Source: Micromussa lordhowensis
Taxonomy: Eukaryota; Cnidaria; Anthozoa; Scleractinia; Lobophylliidae
Reading direction: 5' to 3'
Length of the DNA stretch: 64,000 bases
Assembly (NCBI GenBank): GCA_964020085.1
Contig: OZ026598.1
Coordinates: 19,806,295 to 19,870,294 of the forward strand
Positions 45,736 through 56,409 of the stretch are shown piece after piece; position 1 is the stretch's first letter, and every line of letters begins with the position of its first letter. A model generated the notes under the pieces. The model worked only from the letters and a program-made list of their open reading frames with translations, was not told where the DNA came from and ran no database searches. The position numbers and the translations under genes were made by a program.

Positions 45736-47164
45736 GATACCGGGGCGATGCTCTACCAACTGAGCTATGAAGCCACACATTGGGAGCGAGGTCAATTTGT
45801 TGAGTTCATATCTTCCCGTGAGGAGTGAAATGATGTTAGTATATATGAAATAATAAATAAATAAATAATGAAATAACTATTGTCTATGGTATAATCCCAT
45901 CTATAGTAGGTGGGATGTTAGTCTATCCAGGATTACTCCTCCCCCCAGCATTAATTTGGCTGGTATCCAGTTGCACACCTCGACGAACAGAGGCACTGTG
46001 AGACTTGCCCAAGAACACAACATACAGTAATGATCCTGGCCAGGACTCAAACCTGGAGTGCTCAATCCACATTGCAGCTAGCACACAACACATTTGGCCA
46101 CCACACCTTTCTTATTCCTTTGCATACGCATTTCTTTTTTGGAAGAAAAAAAAACAAACAAGAAACACTTCTAAATGTGCAGCTCCAGAAAATATCCATA
46201 CTACATCCACAGAAAGGAAAAGAAATGTATGAAGCTTAATTGGAATTTCCATCCATGCGGGGGAATGGAATTTTTTTTCTGAAATTACACAATATAAATT
46301 ACAACTCAAATACAGTTGCTACAATTTTCAAGTAAACTACCAAGCCTACGGAAATAAAAATCTCTCAGATGAGGGCTGCACATCTCCCATCTGCCCGTGT
46401 AAAAACCAAATCTCAGTAATGACCAATCAGGGACAAGTGCTACAGAGATCGCTGTTAACAAAGGTATATTTTATGAATTTGACAAATACCAGGATTCAGC
46501 ATTAACACATTATGAAATCTTCTTTACCCAAGAAAGAGAAGTTTTCTCTGATGGCACGGTGAACCAATCTTCTGTGATCCTTGTCGTCATCGGGAGATAA
46601 AGTCACTGAAAGTTGTTTCTCCTTGTCATCGACAACTTTCTGGATTTTTTCTTTCTCTTCTACGCTTAATATAGCAAGATCAAATTCTTTGGTCTTGTCA
46701 CCCTGAGGTATTGAGGTATCTGACAGGCGTACCGCGTTCCCTTGAAGGTCTCTCTCACTGACAATGAAATCTGTATACCTCTGCTTCAGAACGCCGTGAA
46801 AGCCTGGAAAACTGCTAACGAATTCAAGAATTCCTACGTCCTTTTCGGAAACACAGGTACCCATCAAAGCATCAAGTCCACTTTTAGACGATTCATTGAC
46901 CGATGCATCGTTTCCCAGGTTCTCTTCACCTCCTATGTTTGGTGTCTCTTTAGGGATTTTTTCGTGCACGTGTTCTGGGTTAGTTGAATTTTCGTTTTCA
47001 AGGTTTCCCTCGGTATCGTCTCCCTTAACACACTTAGGTAACTCGTAAGTTTTTCCTTCACTAGCTTGATCATCTGTTCTAGTTTGAGGGTTTGCTTGCG
47101 ACGATTCCAAAGCTATTCTAGGACGTTTTGAGTCAGGTTCAAAATTCTCAGCTTCGTCCGCCAT
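41151..47164 (-). CDS. PUS7: Pseudouridylate synthase 7 homologue (TruD family), 6 exons
   Basis: Exons in coding order are 47164-46528, 45030-44521, 44008-43704, 43170-43095, 42474-42219 and 41403-41151. They join in phases 1, 1, 0, 1, 2 into 678 residues, close to human PUS7 (661). The acidic N-terminus has an SKRPR nuclear-signal-like run and then the conserved [20 protein letters not shown]. Exon 2 carries the TruD catalytic block [16 protein letters not shown], whose Asp is the nucleophile, and [21 protein letters not shown]. Later blocks are [55 protein letters not shown] and [15 protein letters not shown]7 isomerises uridine to pseudouridine in tRNA, mRNA and other RNAs. An in-frame ATG at 47206 would add 14 residues. 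Two tandem tRNA-SINEs lie in intron 1. Confidence 0.95.
42605..42735 (+). mobile_element. Truncated tRNA-SINE (CTCATGGTTAGTGCGC family)
   Basis: GGCGTCATGATTAGCGCCCT runs into GTGTTGTGTTCTTGGGC, ACTTTACTCTCATAGTGCC and CTCGGGGTAACC. The B box is deleted. It lies in intron 4 of PUS7, antisense to the gene. Confidence 0.7.
44179..44307. mobile_element. 129-bp palindromic MITE
   Basis: GGTCAAAATGAAATTTAGGT pairs with ACTGGGTTAAAATCATTTTGACC at the other end. The centre ATTATTCATGGATCATGAATAAT is a perfect inverted repeat apart from its middle. It lies in PUS7 intron 2. Confidence 0.75.
45363..45622 (-). mobile_element. tRNA-headed SINE, tandem copy 1
   Basis: On the minus strand a tRNA head (45515-45444) is followed by CTGATTTTTTTTCAGGCTTC and CACTGCGAGGATCATTCTTC. 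The 260-bp unit, including its upstream arm TTGGGAGCAAGGTCAATTTG, is repeated at once as 45623-45855. Confidence 0.85.
45444..45515 (-). tRNA. tRNA-like SINE head (anticodon position GGT)
   Basis: A 72-nt cloverleaf with acceptor GGCTTCA/TGAAGCC, D-arm GCTC/GAGC, T-arm ACGGG-TTCGAAT-CCCGT. The anticodon loop reads CCGGTAT, placing GGT at 34-36 (Thr by position) but with C instead of U33. It is read here as a SINE promoter rather than a working tRNA. Confidence 0.6.
45623..45855 (-). mobile_element. tRNA-headed SINE, tandem copy 2
   Basis: Near-identical to 45363-45622, differing mainly by one A in a homopolymer, one G/A change and a short deletion (TTCATATCTTCC for TTCATAATTATCTTCC). Ends in an ATAA-type simple repeat. 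Confidence 0.85.
45703..45774 (-). tRNA. tRNA-like SINE head, second copy
   Basis: Identical 72-nt sequence to 45444-45515, with the same GGT anticodon position and loop CCGGTAT. Confidence 0.6.
45940..46105 (-). mobile_element. Diverged tRNA-SINE (GTTAGTGCGCTCG family), minus orientation
   Basis: The plus strand shows the reverse complement of the body: GAGGCACTGTGAGACTTGCC, CAAGAACACAACATACAGTA, GGCCAGGACTCAAACCTGGA (B-box region). It is older and more mutated than the copies at 23996 and 24680. Confidence 0.65.
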
Positions 47165-47256
47165 ATTGAAAATTGAGCCTGCAATCAATAGCAACATTTC
47201 GCTCAACCAGATAGTTATTCAAGTAGGACTAAATAACTTGTCTCCAGGCTTCCACC
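47165..47256. promoter_or_regulatory. Short bidirectional promoter between PUS7 and the quinone oxidoreductase
   Basis: Only 92 bp separate the preferred PUS7 ATG (minus) from the first oxidoreductase ATG (plus). No TATA box is evident. The shared promoter is inferred from the head-to-head layout; transcripts of each gene may start inside the other's 5' UTR. Confidence 0.6.
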
Positions 47257-48148
47257 ATGAGCAAAGAAACATCTTTTCATTGTTTCCTATCGTTTTGTAT
47301 TTTCGGGGTTGCGCTCATTTGTGGGAATCCAACGATGAAAGCAGTTCTCTACAAACCCGGTGGAGTGGAAAATTTAAGTATAGGTACAGTTCCAAAGCCG
47401 AAAGCGGAGAAAACTCGTGTGTTAATCCGAGTGGAGTACACAGCGCTAAATCGAGCCGACACTCTGCAACGACGAGGCCTCTACAACCCCCCGCCTGGGG
47501 ATTCGGACATTCTGGGAATAGAAGTTTCTGGTGTGATAGAGGAGGTGGGAGAGGAGTGTGTTCGACACTGGAAGTAAGTGTTTTAACTGGATGATACCGA
47601 TGGAAAGACAGAGAAGCTCAAAATACTTATATTCCCGGCATAGTCAATCGATCCCGAGCCCAATCGAACGAAATCGAACTTACACAGAAAGAGCGAGCAA
47701 TCGAAAGTTAAATTTCCGAACTCTTGACTACTCCTTTTTGGCTAACTGCAGAATACGTTGTTCTTCGTAGCCGACTACGTGGTACCCGGAAAGTAAAATT
47801 TATTCATGTAACAGGTAAATTGTGAATTCAAAATGGCTTCCGTTATGTTTTACGTTTGCCGGGGCGGGGTAGGGGGAGGGGGGGGGGGGGGTTACTCTCT
47901 ATAATGGCCTATATGAGGAGGCTCCGCCCGAAAGGGATACCGTTTTCAGGCTTGAGGTCTTTAAAAGGGTAGAGATTTCACAAGTTGAGGTATATGAAAG
48001 GGTAGGGAAATCTGTCCTTTAGTTATTTTAAAAGGTCCCACTTTAATTTTTCATCTTTTAATTCCTACAATGCTATTGTAATTTTATGTAGAAGTAGTTT
48101 TATTTTTGATCACAAACATTGTAAAGAGCTATGTAAATTCTTGTATTA

Positions 48149-48191
<43 letters not shown>

Positions 48192-51100
48192 TATAATTAA
48201 AATATTTCGAACGGACGCACCTTAAGGCTATATCATTTCATTTATTAGGCTCTACTGAAGTCACTGACCTCCTTTTATGGCGATTTATTCATAATACGGG
48301 CCAGTTATAAAGTATGTGAAAGGGTGAACTTTTTTTCAAGTAAAGGTATACGAAAGGGGTACCCTTTCTGTCCAAATGGTATTCAAAAGGGCAAGGAGCT
48401 GGACCTCGAGGCAGAGACTCCTCGTATAGAACTTTGTACTGATTCCTCCCCCCAACCTCGTTCCCAGGGCCTTTTCCTGAAAAGACCCTGGGAACGAGGT
48501 TGTCCTCCCCCCCCCCCTCCCCAGCGTTGGCCACGCGGTACGCAGTGAGAAATAAGCAACATTTCTCGTTCTAAAAACTTGACTCGCAAAGTAAGCACTG
48601 ATAGATTATTACTTTCCTCTAACTACTTCTCAACTTTAACGAATAACCGACGCCTGACTACGCATCAACTTATAAAACACATTAATTGACATACATGTAC
48701 TTCTTGGTCTTCAAAAATAGAATTACAGCCAAACCAAGTGAAGCGTACCTCCTAAGACTACATTAATGAAATGATTATTATGAATGTTGACCCCGCTAAT
48801 CGTTTCAACCGCAATAATGAATGTATTATTTGAAAATTGAACCCGCTAGTCGTTTCAAGAGTGCAATAATGAATTCATTTTTTCAATGTTGAACCCGTTA
48901 GCCGTATTCTTGGAACGACTAGCCGGTTCAATATTCAAATAATATAATCAATCTTGCAGGATACGCATCACTTGATTTGACTGTAACGCCTGTGGTGAAC
49001 AATGTTAATGCGCCCAGCGAGAATCAAAAGAATTGTGTGTATACCTCGTTCTTTAAGAACGAAGGCAAAAAAGACGCGCTTTGAGCAACACCTTTCAATA
49101 TCCAGTTACATATATGATCACAGATTTTGTCTTTGTCCCACGATTGCGACAGATCACCCAATGCAACCACAAGGAGTCGGCGCTTTTTTTCGCAAACTTA
49201 ATTACTCCAGGTTGTTTTTTTGTCTACGCCTCGCTTCTTCTTTTGTTTTCTCCTTGGCAATCATTGTTGTCTTTGTAGTATTAGATTAATTTTTTTCATT
49301 GCAGGTGTTTCGGCTTTTGACATCTTTGCGGTTCTTAAATTGTTATAATTATTAGTTCCACCGCCTCACGTCACGATTCCATTATTTCTTTTGTAACAAC
49401 AACTCTTCTCAGATCAATTTTCAATTACCTCAATTGTTTAAAAAAAAACATCCGTTTATAAGCTTTCACCCCATGCCACTACCATGTCTTCCGAAACTAT
49501 TCGCTACACAGCAAGGTACTCCATGATCCAACTCTTTGAGAAACATACCGAGAAAATGTCCAGATTGGCGAAAGTTGCAAAGCAACACGAAAGAACCTGG
49601 GCTCAGCTGCATCGCCGTTTGATTTTCATGCTATTTGATTATGACTGCCTTTTCCCTCCTTCGATTGCTGAATTCGTCAACAAAAAGGCCGCTACGCGTG
49701 GTTCCTGTCCTGGATACCTTGTGCCATGTTTGCTGACTTCAACCACATACATCACCGCTGAGAATTTTTTCCTTCGCAGTGGTTCTCCAACCTTTATATG
49801 CATGGTCTTTGTCAGTCCAACGGGTACGGGGAAATTGCAAGCCCTGAAGAAAGGCGCACTCCGACCAATGCACGATGTACGTTCCGAGCGAGACATGCAA
49901 AAAGTGCCCTTCCGACGGTGATCCGTGTTAGTGAAAATTGTTGCTGAAAACAACAAAGCTTTCATTGTCTCGCCAGAGGTTTTTGAAGTTCTGAATGGAC
50001 TTCTAAGATCTGACGAGGAAAACACAACCCGTGATGTGCAGATCTTATGCCAGCCTTCCTCTGGAGAAAGTTCGTCCTACAGATTTGCAACGAAGAGAAC
50101 CCGCGAAATACCACCCAATGTTCACTTTTTCATTTTGGGATTCACCCAAGTGCCCTACGCCGCAGAGTTTCTCTGTCAGAGCCATGGCTTGCTGGACCGC
50201 TTTATATTTCTATTTCCAATATGCCTGCGCCCAACTACCGCTGAGACAGAAGAAGCCCGCTCTTAATTTGAATGTGGTGAAACAGGTTTCCGAAATCTTT
50301 CTAGAAATGATGCACGACACTCATCACGACACCCCGGCATTGTGCCACTACACGCGTTCTCAGCTCCGAAGCTGCTCAACAACGACTCACCGCCCTCAAG
50401 GACGACTCTATAGAGGGCGTCAACGACGCAATTAGAGATGGCAATGTTCTGTCAAATCCAAAAATGTTGACCTTCTACAGAGACTGTCGTCCGCTCTTCA
50501 CGTCTCCGGGTTAACTTCATCACAGAACAATTGATTGTGGGCTGAAGACTGGGATCTCTTGCCACACAAATATCCCCAGGTCATCAACTCGATAGTAAGC
50601 ACGTCCGGTTGACGATCATCGTTCTCAGCCTGAACAAGCCCAAGTAAAACCGTCAGTGCGTTTATTTTCCTGGACTGTAGCTCTGTAAAGAGGGTTTCGA
50701 CAAGCTGCCCCGCGAGAGCTCCGAAACCTAACAGTCGTTGAATTTAAAGCGGCCACTGAAACGCTTACACCAAGCTACGGCAGTGTTGTGTCCATACAGC
50801 TCAGAAGCCAGTCCAAGGGCAGCTAGTGTCATGTTTATCAAGCGCAGACCGAATGCCATCCAAGACTTTGACCCTCTGAACTGTGCTCGGTGGAGCAGTA
50901 TACTTTAAAGTACGCTCTACCGTTACCGAGAACGCGAGGAGTACGTTAGAGAGAGAAGGGCACCTTCCAGCAGGACATTTCAGTTGAATGGATTACCTTT
51001 CATCCAAATAACGAACTGGTTGTCCAGTGTGAACTAAACCTCATATGTTTTTACTGTCTTCTTCAGACGCTATTTGTTACCTCGATAGTTTGTATGTATG

Positions 51101-54100
51101 TATGTAAATCTTTATTTAAACACGGAAAATCATCAGTTAAGCTTAAGTTAAAAACTAAAACTAATTACAACTGCTTTACATAACTGATTGCCGTGTGGGA
51201 ATCCGATATATCAGCTACTTTCTTAATATTTCGCTTAAAATGCTCAACGGATGCAGCATTTTTTAAGTTTTTAGGCAAGTTATTCCATAGCATGGCCCCG
51301 CTGTAAGAGAAGCTTCGTTTCAAATAATTGGTGCTTGGTTTGGACAGGGTCAGCCTTCCCTCAGAGTTTCTTAAGTTGTAAGCAGAGTGACGCTGAGAGA
51401 CGCTGTAATAGACTTCCCATCGGTACATGAAGATATTCTAAAATTCCGCTACAAGGCAAAGAAAGTAACGTACCATCAGATTGTAACAAACACATTAATG
51501 GTAGTACTTCTGGAAACCTACATTCATTTCTATCTGCCCACTGCGTAACGTGAAGCCAGTGACTAAGGAAGCTTCTTCTCTTCAATATATTACTCCCCGC
51601 GTAACGCGTACCCAGCTCAACTAAGACAACTTCTTCTCTTGGATATATTACTCACTGTGTACAGAGTGACGCGTACCAAACAACCAAGACAACTTCTTTT
51701 TTATATATTACTCACTGCGTATATAAGTATGCACTCGTATCCCAAAAGAAACTTTACTGGGAGAATCTAGGATGCTGGGGGAGGGGGGGAGTAGGGAGAA
51801 AGGGGGTTGTGTACAGGGAAGCTTTTGTAACGAGGGAAGAAAGTTGCTTATGGGAGAAATTAGAATTTAGATGCATGTAATGTGTAACCTCTTCAAAGAA
51901 TCAGTGCATTTTGTTTTCTGTATTTACAGAAAGGGCGACAAAGTTATGTCTTTGCTGGGAGGTGAGCACTTGTTTTCAATAGTTAATCATTACCATGGTA
52001 TCTCGGTAGACTCTATGTAGCATCCATGATCAGTTTTCGATGATCAGCATGTCTGCTGTGCTGCTGCACATTTCCATCATCTATTTAGTGACTAACATTT
52101 AACTTGGTTAAAAGGTACTTTAGTGTTGGACATCTGACACTAGCATTGATGAATATTAAATCATTTGAGCTCTTGTCACTATTCAGTTTGAGTCAAGCTG
52201 TTTCAGTTACTATGTAGTTCACATAGAGTCTGTATTATTTTCAACACCTTTGTAAATTGCTTATGGGTTCAACGTGCACTAGGCAAATCCCGTCATATAA
52301 TTCAGCCCGCAAAACTTAACTGTCATAGTGGTATAAGGCCAAAGGGTACCTTTAGAAGCTATATAACAATTATTCCATGAGCCCGAGTTGGATATGAAGT
52401 GATAAAATAACCAACGAGCGCGTAGCGCGAGTTGGTTATAATCATTTCATATCCTACAAGGGCGAATGGAATAATTGTTTTAGTAAATTCTCAAATTGGG
52501 TTTTGCCGCCGATTTTTATTTCGGCCATTATAGAGGGCTGAAGTTGAAAACTTCGTGCGGAAAATTTTTAAAATTGGCGCACTATTTTCCATATGACGTA
52601 AAACTCCGACTATTGGCTCATAGTCGAAGATTTTTAGCCAATCAAAATGCTAGAAATGCAATAGTCGGAGCTGAGAATTTACTAAAAATAGAATCATTAA
52701 AAATAGGCGATTTCCGAGTTACCTTGTCAGAACGAGTCCTCGTGCAAAATTAAAATGAGTTTGATTTGCATGAAAATGAACTTGTAGGCGATTTACATAT
52801 GGATGGCTTTGCACGAAGACTTGTTTTGACACAGAGGCATAAGACAACTTGGAAATGGAAATGGACTTTTGGCAAAATACATTAAATAAAATGTCATTAA
52901 CAAGTTTTCATTTCTAGGAGGAGGGTATGCCGAGTATTCTACTGTTGAAGAATCTCTTGTGATGCCAGTACCCGACTCTTATAAACTCTCCGATGCGGCA
53001 GCCATTCCCGAGGTTTGGCTAACAGCATATCAACTCCTGCACTTTCTCGGCAAAGTTAAGAGCGGTGAAGTAGTGCTTGTCCACGCTGGCGGCAGCGGTG
53101 TCGGCACAGCACTGGTTCAGCTGTCACGATTGGCTGGAGCAGTGCCTTATGTCACTGCAGGTTCAGAAGAGAAGATTAAGATGGCAGAGTCACTTGGTGC
53201 TGAGGGAGGATTTAACTACAAAACAGGAAATTTTTCCAGTTGGATAGAAAGTGTTACTGGTGGTAATAGCATTGTTTTAATATTCTTTGTAGTTAGTTTC
53301 CGAGTGGAAAAAAAAGTCGAATACAGTGGCCATTGTTCTAAGTGATAGACAAGCAATTAGAAGTACATGTTATTGCCATGGTCGTGGGTCGCAGGTCCCG
53401 GGATATGGATCGCGGGTCACTTGTCCCGGGTTATGGGCTGTGGGTCACAGGTCCCGGGTTATGGGTCGCGTGTCAGAGGTCCCGGGTTACGGGTCGTGGG
53501 TCACAGGTCCCGGACTATGTGCCGCAGGTACCGGAATATGGGTCGCGGGTTAGAGGTCCCAGGTTATGGGTCGCGGGTTAGAGGTCCCGGGTCATGGGTT
53601 GTGTGTCACAGGTGGGTGATCTTGGGTCGTAGATTTAAGGAGGCCAAACACAGTTTTTGTGCGGGTTCTTGCTTAAATTTACTTTAGCAGCACCGACACA
53701 GTGATAGTTTTATGTGCTATATGCTTGTGCTATTTGTACTTTTTTCTCCAATAACAACCCTGGGCGTTGTAGTTTTGTATCGTTTGTTGGGCTTAGTTCC
53801 CCCATGCTGCACTGAGTTCGAAAGAAACGTCTTAAATGGCTAATGTTGCTCTTTGTTTTATTTCGTTTGTTTTAGGAAAAGGTGTTAATGTGATTCTAGA
53901 TTGTGTTGGTAGCTCTTTTTGGGAACAGAATATCAAAAGTCTCGCTGTTGATGGCCGCTGGGTACTGTATGGACTGTTGGGGGGAGGAGAAATCTCAGGG
54001 AACCTACTTGGAGACTTGCTGAAAAAGAGGGGATCACTTATTGCTACAACGCTGAGGAGTAGACCCCTTAGTGTAAGAATCATTTTGTTTGCTGTCCAGT

Positions 54101-55265
54101 TTTAAACCTTCAGAGATGTTATAGAAAGTGTTACTTCTTGTGTTATGTTTGATTCTTCTCACTGTGTGAGAAGAATCATAGAGAGATCTTTTCAACACCC
54201 TTTGAAAGGATTCGAGCTGGGAACAATTCTGTCCTGAAGACAAAACGCGTACAATTCTCGGCGCTGAAGGTACTTTCTCTGCTCGATTATTTAGCATTCA
54301 TTCAACAGTTCATTGTTATTTTAAGTGCTTTGTCCTCGGCGTAGACGTTTCTACTAAATCTCATAGTTTTACGTCTTTGTTATACCGAGAATAGAATCAG
54401 GCCCCAACTCCTTACCCGTAGGGGAATCTTTGTTTACAATATTTGTCTCATTAGCATAAGCGATTCAGTTTCTGATCAAGCTACAAAAATATTAGCCTGA
54501 AATGTCAGTCATCATCGCTCCTGTCCCAAGGAATTTGAGCCCAATGTATTGAATACTTTTTGTGCAACGCGGGTTTAAAATCTCAAAATTTTACAAAGAA
54601 TGTATGAGCTCATTGGCGCTTTTGCGACCCAAAAATTCTGCAGTTTTTGAAAACCCATTTCGCCATGAATACTACACCTAAAGAGCCAAAAAAAGTGTCA
54701 CCACTTGCAAAGTTTAACAAGCTTTTTACACGTATTGTAAATTTTTGAACTCAATTCGTGTCTGGCACGATGCCTGCCCTTCCATGTATGGAGTCATAAG
54801 TTAATTAGAAAAATGTAAACAATGACGTCAGCAAAGATTCGCCTATTACCGTGTGTCATACGCCAACGGGGAACTTTATGTCGGCTCAGCAAGTTCTTAC
54901 TGTCTTAAAAACCGCTTTGCTTTTCGAAAACCTCCGCCAGTTTACTTAAAAAAGGTTTGGGTTTTTATTCTTGTAATAGTTTATACACAAATTTTACCTT
55001 CATTTTAACAACAAATATTAACTTTTTAAATGTAATTTGCATTGTTTTACAGTATAAAGCGGCATTGGCCCAAGAATTTGCCGAACAAATCGTTCCACAG
55101 TTTGCAAATGGCTCGCTCAGGACCATTGTGGACTCTGTGTTCCCCATGGATCAAATCCAGCTCGCACATAAGAGAATGGAAGCAAATGAGAATATTGGGA
55201 AAATAGTTGTTCAAGTCTCTTCCATAGAGGAAGGCAGCATTGGGGAGAACAAATCTGAACTATAG
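47257..55265 (+). CDS. TP53I3: Quinone oxidoreductase PIG3-like (TP53I3 homologue), 5 exons
   Basis: Exons are 47257-47573, 51930-51961, 52918-53262, 53876-54072 and 55053-55265, joining in frame. From the second ATG at 47335 ([14 protein letters not shown]) the product is 341 residues, matching the 332-residue human TP53I3. Exon 1 carries [20 protein letters not shown] and DILGIEVSG. Exon 3 has [18 protein letters not shown] and the NADPH-binding glycine motif [20 protein letters not shown]. Exon 4 has [15 protein letters not shown] and [11 protein letters not shown]; exon 5 ends [12 protein letters not shown]. The family reduces quinones with NADPH in the medium-chain dehydrogenase fold, without the zinc site. 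The first ATG (47257, CCACCATGA context) adds 26 residues with a hydrophobic stretch ([14 protein letters not shown]) that could be a targeting signal. An AATAAA lies at 55707-55712. Confidence 0.93.
47877..47891. repeat. Interrupted poly-G tract
   Basis: A G-rich run in intron 1 of the quinone oxidoreductase gene. No function is seen. Confidence 0.7.
48151..48192. repeat. (ATT)n microsatellite
   Basis: About 14 ATT units in intron 1 of the quinone oxidoreductase gene. Confidence 0.95.
48454..48502. mobile_element. 49-bp hairpin with 10-bp target duplication
   Basis: Arms AACCTCGTTCCCAGGGCCTTTT and its inverted copy (one mismatch) surround a 5-base loop. TCCTCCCCCC precedes (48444-48453) and follows (48503-48512) the unit. 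Same family as 37041-37098. The C-rich flank makes the duplication call weaker here. Confidence 0.7.
48740..48950. repeat. Dispersed repeat (GAACCCGCTAGTCGTTTCAA family), copy 1
   Basis: Internally repetitive: ATTGAACCCGCTAGTCGTTTCAAG with CAATAATGAAT occurs about three times, ending in an inverted version (GGAACGACTAGCCGGTTCAA). A second copy is at 60790-60965. Confidence 0.7.
49484..50440 (+). pseudogene. Broken P-loop ATPase-like gene (possibly DUF3987-type)
   Basis: The ORF starting [14 protein letters not shown] reads on to [16 protein letters not shown], a Walker-A-like loop in which Leu replaces the usual Ser/Thr. It meets an in-frame TGA at 49919 and continues in the same frame as [20 protein letters not shown] ... 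[21 protein letters not shown] frameshift near 50250 is needed to continue as [20 protein letters not shown]. More diverged coding-like sequence may extend to about 51000. No introns are seen, so a retrocopy or a mobile-element gene is plausible. It lies in intron 1 of the oxidoreductase gene, same strand. The family assignment rests on the loop and general layout only. Confidence 0.5.
51091..51600 (-). mobile_element. LINE 3' end (RT C-terminal tail, CR1/RTE-like)
   Basis: The minus strand encodes [20 protein letters not shown] and [20 protein letters not shown], a conserved LINE tail seen downstream of many metazoan reverse transcriptases. It then ends in a stop and a (TATG)n-type 3' repeat (TTTGTATGTATGTATGTAAA at 51090). 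It is 5'-truncated. Just beyond, at 51570-51720, is a short tandem repeat of GACAACTTCTTCTCTTGGAT-like units. Confidence 0.75.
52365..52478. repeat. Palindromic MITE-like repeat, second copy
   Basis: AACAATTATTCCATGAGCCC ... GGCGAATGGAATAATTGTTT with internal AACCAACGAGCGCGTAGCGC and GCGAGTTGGTTATAATCATTTC; same family as 3092-3273. A further inverted pair (ACTCCGACTATTG/CAATAGTCGGAGC, 52600-52672) follows. Confidence 0.7.
53385..53635. repeat. GC-rich minisatellite, about 29-30-bp unit
   Basis: Repeats of GGTCCCGGGTTATGGGTCGC and variants (about eight, imperfect) in intron 3 of the oxidoreductase gene. It is open in three plus frames, which produces long but meaningless ORFs. Confidence 0.85.
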
Positions 55266-56409
55266 TCAGCTTGAAAATATAGAAGGCTTTTTACCATCTC
55301 GCACGTTGAAGACTATAGTTAAGATGGCAGTCGAAAGTGTGTTTTTTATCTGCTTTTGGCTGGAGAACGTTTTTAGATTTCACCATGTAGTCAGCTTATC
55401 TGATATGTTGTATAACAAGTTGTACAACAACATTAAAACAATCGAGAAGTAAGAGGTTACTAGTCAAAGTTTACTGCAGGGATCAGTTTTTGCACACTTC
55501 CTTAAATACTAAAATGCTATAGAAACAGCAGAACTAGTCTATTTGCTTTTTAATGTCGCGTAAATAATATTTACAAATGTTTATGCCTACAGGTCTGGCA
55601 GTAAATTATATTAAGTTCTTTTCCCACGCATCTTATACTACAACACTCCCCTAAGACAATATAATGTATACAAGTATGCCTGGTACCCTGTTGCAATTCC
55701 TTTTAGAATAAATCATATTATACATCGCATGTTGGAAAACGAACTGACACTTTTAAAGTGAGGCAGAATGCCCACAAACATTCACCACACTTGAAGAAAC
55801 AAGAGCCCGAACGATCTTTGCTTGGAGTTAATAATAATTATCTTTATTGAGGAGATTCCTGGCTGCAAGTCTCAGCGAAGAGTCGGCCCAACTAAGCCAA
55901 ACAAACGAATATTGGAAGAACTGAACAGTATGTACAATGTACATGAACTAATGAACAAGGAGGATACAAAATATTTCAAGAAGTGTGTTCGACGATGAAG
56001 CTTGCATTTCCGTACTGGATATACATGTAATATACAGAGAAACCTCTAGAAAGTTTATAAACCACGAATCATTCTAGAGTAGGACGGACCAGGTTCGCAG
56101 TCTTTAAAGCAGTGACCCTGAATATTTCGGAAATTCAACTTTACAAAACCACTTGTTTTGTTTTCTTTTCAGAAAAAAAAGAAGGAAAAAAATCCTCTCC
56201 TCTTCACAGCAAATACAAATATTCTCACTTTAGTGTTTAGACCGCAAACGAAAGAAGGCAAAAGTTTAATTTCTGCCGTCTGCGACTTGCGCCATCCCAT
56301 GTACCGAGAATTGGCCATTTTTATTCCATTATATTGTAAGAAAGATTTTTTTTTAATCTGAAGACGCTGTTCTATATCTCTTAAAGTGGTTGAACGCGTT
56401 TTAAATGTG
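55266..56409. other. Tail-to-tail 3' region (oxidoreductase and UBXN11)
   Basis: Contains AATAAA for the plus gene (55707-55712) and a minus-strand AATAAA (56320-56325, about 90 bp after the UBXN11 stop). The 3' ends of the two transcripts are then about 600 bp apart. No gene is seen. Confidence 0.55.
56320..56325 (-). terminator. Polyadenylation signal, UBXN11-like gene
   Basis: The plus strand reads TTTATT, giving AATAAA on the minus strand about 90 nt downstream of the stop at 56410. Assigned by position. Confidence 0.5.

Noticed and set aside
52496..52753. 85-codon ORF after the palindromic repeat
   Set aside because: It lies wholly in repeat-derived sequence with inverted ACTCCGACTATTG blocks and in an intron of the oxidoreductase gene.
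53326..53687. Three overlapping Gly/Arg/Val-rich plus-strand ORFs
   Set aside because: They are translations of the 29-30-bp minisatellite in all three frames and lie in an intron.
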